This document shows positions 55,677 through 64,000 of a stretch of 64,000 bases of DNA, piece after piece (the first letter of the stretch is position 1; the number at the start of each line of letters is the position of its first letter). The stretch covers positions 55,660-119,659 of the forward strand of contig QNGE01001730.1 in NCBI GenBank assembly GCA_008508345.1, written 5' to 3'. A program made the position numbers and the translations under genes. The notes below the pieces were generated by a model. It was not told the origin of the DNA. It did not search any database and saw only the letters and a program-made list of their open reading frames with translations. Origin of the DNA: Paragonimus westermani (taxonomy: Eukaryota > Platyhelminthes > Trematoda > Plagiorchiida > Troglotrematidae).

Positions 55677-58600
55677 ATGCAAGTAATGGGGTCCACCTTT
55701 AAAAGCACAGCTGAAGTCTCAAAGGAGAAAGCTGTTGGACTAAAAAAGGAGATTGGGGTTTTTCAGGGGATTAGCATAGTTGTTGGAATTATTGTGGGTT
55801 CGGGAATTTTTGTATCCCCAGTTGGAGTTTTAAAAAACACACAATCAGTTGGGTTGTCATTTATTATGTGGTTTGTCACCGGGCTTTTCAGTACGCTCGG
55901 TGCCATCGTGTATGCAGAGTTAGGTGTTACCATACCGAGGTCCGGAGGTGAATACACATACATCCTTGAAACCTTTGGACCATTTTTGGCGTTCATGGCT
56001 CTCTGGATTACATTTGTCGTGATCGGAACTGTCGCCTGCGCAGTAAATTCGTTGGTCCTTGCCGAGTATGTGCTTCGTCCTTTTTTTGACTGCGACATAC
56101 CGAAATCAGCCCTGCAATTGGTTGCACTTTTGGCTTTACGTAATTATTATTGATTGATTGATTGATGTGATATTATAGTGACTCTATGTTTCATTAATTG
56201 TCACCGAGTTACATGGGCTACAAAATTATCGATCATATTCACCACTTGCAAAGTGGCTGCCCTGCTACTGATCGTTGGTTTCGGCTGTTACTACCTCGCC
56301 CGTGGTAAGCACATTCTAATTCTAATTTCTTGTGAATATTCCAAGGAAACGTGAACAGTTTCAGAGACCCTTTCGAAGACAGCGCGATCTACCCCGGGGC
56401 TCTTGCTAATGCGTTTTATCAGGGATTTTGGGCATTTTCTGGCTGGTAAGTCCCATTTCTAATCGCCTTTCACGCACATTGGCCGACTGAACAGACTTCC
56501 GTAATAGCACATGACCTTAACTTCTTTAAATCCAACGAAAGTCAGTGCAGGTCATGGGGAATTGTGCGTTCAATTCGTGATAATCCCAGCGGAGATAACA
56601 TGGAAGTTGAATATCGCCCTCGTTGTCTTGCGCAGTGTATTGTTTCACTTTGTTCATTCCATTCCTTAATTAGTACATAATTCGGTTAGGTGGATGAAAA
56701 GTGATCGGGAAAGAGAGTTCTTGGTAGGTGGAGTAAAAAAAAGGTTGACAGTGATGCTAACCAGAAGTCACTGGTCGCGTCTCAAAAGGTTTCGTTGGTC
56801 CGCGCGATGCTAATCCGTGATTCGTACTGCGCCCACACGGATGTGCTGCTAGGGTTGCTCCAGCGAAGGTAAAATTGATAGATGGCTTCCCATTATCGGC
56901 TGTCCGTTGCTGTTAGTAAAAGCTGCGTTATCACGGTTTGCGTCACGGTACCATTCAGATTTTGTCTGTGTAAACAGGACTTACCGATCTCATTATTTAT
57001 CCCATAAAAGGTTTACGCATTCTTTTTAGTTGACAATTTGGTTAACGTATTCACACCCTGAATGATTTCATTAGCTGTCTGTCACGTTATGTACGGTGCT
57101 CACATCGGAAAATTGTCCGTTGCGCTGTTTTGCGTGGTGATTTCGCTTCACAGTTTTCATCATACATTTGTCATTGCAGTGTCAGACGTAATGACTTTGA
57201 CTGAATTATCTTGTTGACCGGTGAAATTTTTCTATTCTTATTCCTTAAATCGATGTGCACTGACGAGCGCAAATTCGATATGCATTTGCTATATAGTAAT
57301 GTGATTGTTGCTTGAGAGGACTCACCAGCTACTCTGTCGATCATTGCTGTTTTGAGGATGGTAAAGTTCTAACAATCTGAGATTACCTAACCCGTATGCG
57401 GTACATTTAGTTGTCGCGTTCTCAGACGTTGGCATCTTGCACTACCTGGAGACAGACTAAAAAATGGAGAGATCGATTAACCGGTGTCAAAACAGCATTG
57501 GCGTTCAACAGCGTATGTTGAGAATGACTGTTTTCAAATTTCTAGCGCTTCTGCTTGTTTAGTTAAGGCGACTGGAAAATTCTATGCGCAGCTGCCGTAC
57601 GCTTACAGAATGCACATGAACAGACAACACCTTGCACAACTTTCAACTTGTTACCAAGTAATAAACCTTTGGCGTCATGTTTAGGCTGTATTGACTTTAT
57701 CAGTTACAAGTTCTCAGCTTCACAGTTTGTAAACACGGAAAGGAATAACAAAATTAATGAACACAGACCACTGGGTTGTTGTCTGTTGATATTGTTTGTA
57801 TTACCGTAGACTTTATTGTTTTGATACCTTCAAGAAACCTGCCTTTTCACGGTTAAAAAATGGACTGGTTCATGTTTTCAAGTAGGACATTGTTATGAGA
57901 TATCAAATTAACATTTTTCTTGTCCTAAGTCTATGCTGCAAGTTAAGTTTATTGCGCAAGTTGGTGAAGTGTTAGCAGATGAACTTATTGTGAGTTGTCT
58001 TGTTATTTATTTATTCTAATTGAGGTGTTAGTTGGTATCGGACTTTTCACAACTTGTTTGTTTTATCAACCGGCCATCGTATCTGTTCCACAGAGTGCTT
58101 TGTTGTGTAAGAGTTACTGTCAGTGCATTCACCATTGCTACAAACAACCGAAAAGACTTATAGTTTTAGGTGAGGCTTGTTCAATTCTACTAGTTACAGC
58201 ACACCATTATGTGTCTTCTGCAATAGGTGAATCGCTTCTAGTTTTCTCTGGTTTCCGCAGAACACCGCTCAGCTTCAGCTAAGTGTCCTGAGTGGTGTCT
58301 TTTCTGGTTGCAAATATGAGTCTGTTCAAATCTGTGAGGTGTTTTGAAGCAATTTTCTCGCGTGCGAGGCTGATCAGAGGTAACAATGTTGATTGTGATT
58401 ACGGTAACAGTTTGAGCCCCAGTAATGCCTGTAGCTTTCTGTTTTGTGAATACTGATGGCAACCTGCCCATATGCAACTTGACGTAACACCAGAATTCGG
58501 GCGACCAGCAGTTGGGTACGTTTACTTTTAACTGTTTCCCATTCCTGTACAGTACCACTTTCGTTCTTCATCCTCATTATTATAGGCAGCAATATCCCCG

Positions 58601-61600
58601 TGGTTCTCGGTGGTGCTTAACTGCCATACAACCGTGATTATAAAAACCAACTCGTGGCGAGGAAAGGGAAAGTAGAAGATGGAGAGAGAAAGAAACTAAC
58701 TACTGAAAATAGCTGCGTTTCTATTCCGACATTCAACATTAAGGCGTCTACACTTTCCAAACAAACAACAGAGCTCTAATTAAAAGCAAGTCATTGCCAA
58801 CAGCAGTTTATTCACGACTTTCACCATCCCATGCCGTTTAGACGCACTCACTTTACAGACAACTCGGTCAACCAACAACATTCACGCCACTCAGCCTGAC
58901 TAGCTGCTCTCTTGTCTAACGTCTGTAGCCACCAGCTATGTGTTTTGAGGTCTCCAGCCCGAGACACAAACCACATCCTTAATGGTTAACCCCTTGGTTA
59001 AAACTTCATTCTTCCACGTCAGGTCATCATCTGTTCCTCTCGCACCTTACGGCAGTCGGCCGCAGCATTGGCGAAGAGTGCTGGGTGTGACAGACGTCTA
59101 GCTGGGATTCTTGGTAAATGGTCCAACCATTTGTCTGTGAAAATATAAGGATTGAGCAATGAACTTTGTTTGACAATCAGTGCCTAGTACCTGTTTCCTA
59201 GCCCTTTCGTTGCTTACATGTTAGTGCCACCCGATACGAGCGGTTGAACGCGGATATCGATGGTCAAGCAACTGAGGACGGCTCACGTCTTCCACCTAAG
59301 CGACCAAGTTTCTCAGCCGTTTTTCGCCCATCGTTATTATTGTACCCTAGTATATGTAAACTCCGTTTTCTAGTTCACCTTGCCCTATCTTAAACCTGTC
59401 ACTGGGCCAAATTGGGACCGCACAGTGACTAACTATTTTCATGTTGCTAAGATGTTAAAGACCCAAAAGTAAACCGTTTCTGACCGGTAAAACGTGTTTG
59501 TGTTGAATAAATGTATGCTGATACCGGGCTCCAAGTGACGAATGATTCGTTTCCTTTGTTTACCAGTTTAGGCATCGGTAAGGGAAACTTATGAACTTCT
59601 CTGTGCTTTAGGCTGTCTCGCTAGTGTTTTCATAATTGTGACACTGTTCTCTGATTTGGGACGGTTTGGGAAGGGCACTTTTAAACAAAGATCATTTTGA
59701 CCCAACAGTTGACCCTGTTTACTTGCTTGTTGTATTATACCGGTGGGAAACGTGCGGTATACTTCAGGCTTCTATTGATGTTTTGTGCACCCATTTCGCG
59801 CAAAACAGCCGCAAAAACCAGACATCAGAGTCACGCTGCATTCTTGAGCTAGACAACCTCTTCACTGTTCAATGTCTCGAACCCTAAAACCAGGCAATGC
59901 GGATGTTTTCCTTCATGTCACACACCCTCCACCGCACGAACAGCTGGGCTGTACCGAATTTCAAATGTTACTAATCTTACCGTTTTACCTTACTGCTGTC
60001 ATTATTTTATGTATCTTCAAGCGATGTTTTCTAAAGGTGAGACGCGTGGTGAATATTTACGGTTTTGTTCTTTACGATCCAGGATAAATGGATCAACAAG
60101 CTGTTCTAGACAATATTCATTTGAATCTTAAGAGGAATTTTTGTTATAACTCTGAAATTCAAATTTGGAAGTCTAGTGTTATATAACAGACAGTTTTGTT
60201 GTGAGTGGCGTACTATTCACGAGTAGTACATTACCCACGGGCGACACTCAGGAACAAAAGGGCAAGCCCCGAACGCGACGGACAAGAAGAGACTATCGGA
60301 ACAGTGTATACGTGCTGTGTGAGAACTGTCACCAAGGCGAATGACAACGTACTGTCCCCCAGTGTATGTGAGTGCATGTCTGCTGTGCAAGTGACTGCAC
60401 GTGTTTGTGGTTTAATTTTTGACGACCTTACGGGAGTTTGCACAATACACGAACACGCAGGCCAAGAGTCTTTTGTGGACACAACACTGGCAAGTGTACT
60501 TGCTTCCAGGTGGCTGAAGGTATAAGCGTAGCTTTCTTAGAATTTATGTGATACCAATGCAGAATATCATGGTCAACCTGGTGGAAATATTGCACTTTGG
60601 TCCAGAACATCACTGTGGTCCTTGAATCCGATCGCTGTGAACAATCACTCATACGCTGCCAGACTTAGTGCATTGATTAAATTTTGTTGGCTTAAATCAG
60701 AAAGGCTTTATGTGCTTGTAATATAACATGGGCAATTATAAATCGATGGAGCTTTAGGAACTGAAATGTAGCGACAGTTAGGTCGCTGGAAAAAGATGCA
60801 GTTGCACACAGTCGTTGGTTCACATATATCTAACGATGTATACTTTTTTGCCGGGCCGCGACTGAACAACCCCATTTTTTCTATTTTAAGTAGCAGTCGC
60901 TGAAACGTGTGTCATTTTCCAAGCTAGAAGCTTATTCTTATATCGTTGTTATGTGAACTCTAAGTTGTTGATGACTACTGGCTTTTGTGAGGGTAAGTAT
61001 GCTCGTTTGTATTACGACAGACGTTGGGAAATTTTATGAAGATTCTCCTGTCACGTGGTGGTTTAAAAAAGTGAAACTCACCACCAAGTGATGTCCATAC
61101 TGCATACCTTTGGAAATTAATTATTAAGGCTAACAGTGTTAGATATCGTCCTATTGTTTCCGGTATAAACGTAAACGACTTATCATTATTTTGTATCGCA
61201 TTGCGTCCAGTGAATGTTTTTTCGCATACCTCGTTCGCTTAATCCTGACTTGAGCCTTCATTCGTTAATACTATTCACCTTTCTGTTAGTCACATAAAAC
61301 AAGTTTTCAAAGTCAATATAAGAAGCTCCATCTTATCGTCTAATCACACACAAATTGAGGTTGCTGCCGAACATCCAAATCTGTCATTAAACTAGCATGA
61401 TCCTGGGGGCAGAAATGCCCATGAGATGACGTAGCATGCCTCCCTTTATTTCGGCATAAAAAATGAAGGTCACTGTCTACCGAGTTAATTTTTCAACCTC
61501 TGTCCATCGGTTGCTTGAGTACAGATTATTCAGTTTAACTGGAAGACTTTTTATGTTACGAATTTGATGCCTGTGTTTAGCTTTTTGGGGAATCACAGTA

Positions 61601-61668
61601 CCCGTTTTTTCACGTCTTTTCAGGAATTATCTCAATTTTCTCACTGGCGAAATGAAGAACCCCGCCAG
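55677..61668 (+). CDS. SLC7A: SLC7/LAT-type amino acid transporter light chain, 5' four exons
   Basis: Exons 55677-56139, 56179-56304, 56346-56445 and 61624-61668; all junctions are GT-AG and keep one frame (244 codons so far). Residues 23-33 lead into TM1 with VGSGIFVSPVG (residues 40-50), the GSG substrate-binding signature. IPRSGGEYTYI follows in the TM2-TM3 region. FFDCDIPKSALQLVA carries Cys139, aligned with the Cys that links human LAT1 to the 4F2 heavy chain. Exon 3 gives GFWAFSGW (TM6) and exon 4 NYLNFLTGEMKNPAR. The family exchanges large neutral or basic amino acids across the plasma membrane as a heterodimer with SLC3A2; schistosomes have such light chains. Start chosen at the first of two nearby ATGs (55677, 55686). 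The remaining TM7-12 exons were not found before 64000. Confidence 0.9.
56140..56178 (+). other. 39-bp intron 1 of the SLC7-like gene
   Basis: GTAATT ... ATATTATAG; a (TTGA)n tetranucleotide run occupies about half of it. Confidence 0.85.
56446..58564. other. First part of SLC7 intron 3
   Basis: Donor GTAAGT at 56446. No exon or repeat recognised. A TM-like frame at 57995-58282 (ILIEVLVGIGLFTTCLF) does not match the transporter and has no good splice context. Confidence 0.4.
58565..59200 (-). mobile_element. RTE 3' tail in SLC7 intron 3
   Basis: Reverse complement similar to 2137-2745: CACTGATTGTCAAAC, then the CACACCCAGCACTCTTCGCC block (coding in the parent element), AACTACTGAAAATAGCT (plus strand) and a terminal region ending in CTTCATCCTCATTATTAT. 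5'-truncated. Confidence 0.65.
59201..61623. other. Second part of SLC7 intron 3
   Basis: No transporter exon recognised. It includes a 106-codon open frame (60205-60525; Cys-rich middle, no known family) whose second half reappears after the N at 63551. Ends with the TTTTCAG acceptor at 61617-61623. Confidence 0.35.
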
Positions 61669-61765
61669 GTATGTTTATCTGAATTCTCGGGTTGTTATTG
61701 GCCTTGTGGTATGCATAGTCTTGATCATCTTAATTACCACACATTATCTCCTTATCATTTATTTG

Positions 61766-62558
61766 CTACGGTAGTTCCGTTGTATAATGCTGGAGGTTGA
61801 GGTTATAAGGCAGTAGCTTCACTGAGCGGTTGAAGTCTACAATGTCCGCATGCGTTGTGCTGTACGTCATTTTCACTCGGAAACCTTCGTGTTTGCGCAG
61901 GATAAACTGGAATCCATCCTTGCCCACCTTCACTATAGTCACGTGCCAATACCCTCTAGTTTCACTGGGATTGGTGAAGTTAAGTTTCATGCTCCAGCTT
62001 AAGTCTTGTCTCTTTGGCTTTACTTTGTGTTGTCTTAAGGGTTAAACTTGGTCGGAACGCCTCAAGTACTGTTTCTGTGCCCATCTGGGTATCGCTTCTA
62101 CTCTTGAGACACCATCTCGAGATAACCTCGTGTGCTGCAAGATGTTCTGCAGAGCTTTTGTGATTGTTGCCATTCTTCTTAATTTCGCTCCATTGAAGGC
62201 AGCCACCTTGACCCAGAACACACTGTCCCTCACACCCGCTTCATCATATCGTTTACTCATATATAGTCTGTTTGCAACCAAAAAGTGTTCAGTTGAAAAT
62301 TAAGGCACAACGGCGGAATGATCGACACGTGCACTTAACAGAAATCCCATTCACTGTGCGAACCTCTGGCGCAGAGGTCTCTTCTGAAGGAGCACCGCAG
62401 ATACGGTGTGGGTGGTTTACTCTTGAACTGCAAAACTTGTAGACAATCATCGGACCATCCCTCTGATCCCGACTACCACTGACTATTTCGAGCTGAAAGG
62501 CGAACTTCCGAATAGTCTGTTTGAGGACCGTGAGTTTTATTTGTCTGGAATTGTCCAA
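61766..62558 (-). pseudogene. SWIM-zinc-finger-like remnant (MULE transposase type), tentative
   Basis: Minus-strand frames in sequence. 62558-62289 ends with VNGISVKCTCRSFRRCALI, the C-x-C start of a SWIM finger. A frame change then leads to FLVANRLYMSKRYDEAGVRD (62281-62220), where SWIM proteins have C-x-H followed by V..R.....YD-E-x-V. A third frame (61990-61766) reads VTIVKVGKDGFQFILRKHEG, which I cannot place. The second Cys-x-His pair is not cleanly visible, so the assignment rests on spacing and flanking pattern. It lies downstream of SLC7 exon 4, opposite to the host gene. Confidence 0.35.
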
Positions 62559-62964
62559 AAGCTGGAGAATGCGTTATCATCGAGAAACAGCTAGATATTG
62601 TATTCCCCGAATCGTGGTCGCGCTGGTCGTGGGCAGGGTATCGGTAGGAATATATGCGGAAAGGACGGCAACTTAGCAGGTGAGCCGACCGTCTTTGGGA
62701 ACAGTTCAAATGACCTGTTCGGGCCACTCGCAGCGAAAAGTGAGGATTGTGTGACTAGTTATGACGCTCCCAACGTCTGAGGCCAAAATGAATTCGAAGT
62801 TTGAACTAACAAAACGCAGTAAGGCCTCTGGTCAGAATCTTCTTTCTCTATCTTTTTTCAAAGATGATTGTGAGGGAGTGTTGTCGGAACTAGTCACACT
62901 TCTTTTCTTACAGGAAGTTGAAAGAGTGCCTTATGGCTAATGCTTATCAAGCGATTCTCATTCT
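62559..62964. other. Unassigned sequence
   Basis: No feature recognised. It may be the upstream part of the SWIM-like remnant. Confidence 0.3.
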
Positions 62965-63545
62965 AGGAAAAGGTTTCAGACAGACAGCAATACGTCAGTT
63001 GTTCATATTAATGCTCTAATGCCACACAACCATAAAGAAAAAACACAAATCCTATATAGGAAGAGTAGCAGAAGAGGGGGACGGGAAGGGACGTGGCTAC
63101 TAAAATAGCTAAGTCTATATCCAAACAGACAATATTGAGGTGCCTACACCAGCCGAGGCGTAAGTAAAAGTAAGGTTCATCAGTAAGACAGCTTCCTTAC
63201 GGCTTTCACTGCCCCGTGTCATTAAGTGCACTCACTTCACAGACAACTCGGTCAAACAACGACCACATTCGTCCCACTGAGGTCGGTCAGTTGCCATCTA
63301 AAGTATCCAGCCACCAACTCTGTGAGTTGTGAGGTCTCGAGCCTGGGAAATGAAGGCGAGATACAGTGACCAACCCCTTCGTGAACGATTTCATTTGTCT
63401 ACGCCAGGTCATCACCTTTCCACCTTGTGCCAGTCGACCTCAGTGTCGGCAGAGAGTGCTCGGTGTGACTGGCGACTAGCCGCCATCTCTTATACATGAC
63501 TTAATCATCTAGGTCTACGCAAATGTGAGGACTGAACAAAAGAAC
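62965..63545 (-). mobile_element. RTE 3' tail, downstream of SLC7 exon 4
   Basis: Reverse complement closely follows 2137-2745, for example CACACCGAGCACTCTC, TGCCGACACTG, TGGGACGAATG and the AGCCGTAAGGAAGCTGTCTT block that both copies share exactly. It keeps the C-terminal coding end and the whole tail. It stops 5 bp before the N. Confidence 0.75.
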
Positions 63546-63550
63546 TCGTT

Positions 63551-63551
63551 N
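63551..63551. other. Single N: assembly junction
   Basis: Sequence from 63552 repeats that from 60315 (offset 3237), the same signature as at 31777. Confidence 0.9.
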
Positions 63552-64000
63552 CTGTGTGAGAACTGTCACCAAGGCGAATGACAACGTACTGTCCCCCAGT
63601 GTATGTGAGTGCATGTCTGCTGTGCAAGTGACTGCACGTGTTTGTGGTTTAATTTTTGACGACCTTACGGGAGTTTGCACAATACACGAACACGCAGGCC
63701 AAGAGTCTTTTGTGGACACAACACTGGCAAGTGTACTTGCTTCCAGGTGGCTGAAGGTATAAGCGTAGCTTTCTTAGAATTTATGTGATACCAATGCAGA
63801 ATATCATGGTCAACCTGGTGGAAATATTGCACTTTGGTCCAGAACATCACTGTGGTCCTTGAATCCGATCGCTGTGAACAATCACTCATACGCTGCCAGA
63901 CTTAGTGCATTGATTAAATTTTGTTGGCTTAAATCAGAAAGGCTTTATGTGCTTGTAATATAACATGGGCAATTATAAATCGATGGAGCTTTAGGAACTG
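63552..64000 (+). repeat. Repeat of 60315-60763
   Basis: Identical by eye over the 449 bp visible, running off the window end. Probable unmerged contig overlap, so the true sequence probably continues from the 60315-63550 stretch only once. Confidence 0.85.

Noticed and set aside
57995..58282. Hydrophobic frame in SLC7 intron 3, considered as a further transporter exon
   Set aside because: It does not match TM5-TM7 of the family, and exons 3 and 4 already join in frame across it.
60205..60525. 106-codon frame considered as a host gene
   Set aside because: No domain, no splice context, and it lies inside an intron on the same strand; its partial repeat at 63552 is an assembly feature.
1..64000. 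CRISPR arrays, bacterial operons, phage genes
   Set aside because: No regularly spaced repeats; the spliced gene and metazoan retroelements show eukaryotic DNA.

Overview
Eukaryotic sequence, most likely from a parasitic flatworm; a cestode is my best guess, which is inference. The window has no operons, ribosome binding sites or dense coding. It has very short introns (39 and 41 bp in the one clear host gene) and a mixture typical of flatworm genomes: RTE-like and CR1/Jockey-like LINEs, Ty3/Gypsy elements (several resembling the CsRN1/Boudicca type), and a Penelope-like element. Nearly everything up to about 55 kb is decayed, nested mobile DNA.

Layout. 1-2745: a frameshifted RTE-like LINE (endonuclease, RT, 3' tail). 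3490-9598: one CR1-like LINE RT lying in three colinear pieces, split by insertions; the second insertion carries a broken DUF4806-like gene (6724-7975) flanked by hairpin-rich blocks. 9592-10720: Penelope-like element with an open GIY-YIG reading frame, minus strand. 10855-24163: an old Gypsy element (Gypsy-1) with both LTRs. It is opened twice: at 13361-21063 by an RTE tail and a whole minus-strand Gypsy (Gypsy-4), and at 21669-23430 by a segment with a second DUF4806-like gene. 24185-28927: Gypsy-2, with near-identical LTRs but a dead polyprotein. 30053-31723: a CR1/Jockey-like LINE. 31778-36144 repeats 27410-31776 base for base as far as I can see, right after a single N, and is probably an unmerged contig overlap. 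36145-46198 is mostly unassigned, apart from a 647-bp foldback element with CACTA ends. 46199-49549: a degenerate minus-strand Gypsy-3. 53780-55050: another CR1-like LINE.

The only well-supported host gene starts at 55677: an SLC7/LAT-type amino acid transporter. Four exons are visible (55677-56139, 56179-56304, 56346-56445, 61624-61668), and the gene runs on past the visible exons. Its 5.2-kb third intron holds an RTE tail. Beyond exon 4 are a minus-strand SWIM-finger-like remnant, another RTE tail, and a second N (63551) followed by a repeat of 60315-60763.

The observation I consider most worth following is that both DUF4806-like genes sit in segments that interrupt retrotransposon reading frames, which raises the possibility that they are carried by a mobile element. 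All family calls come from reading the translations by eye; no search was run.
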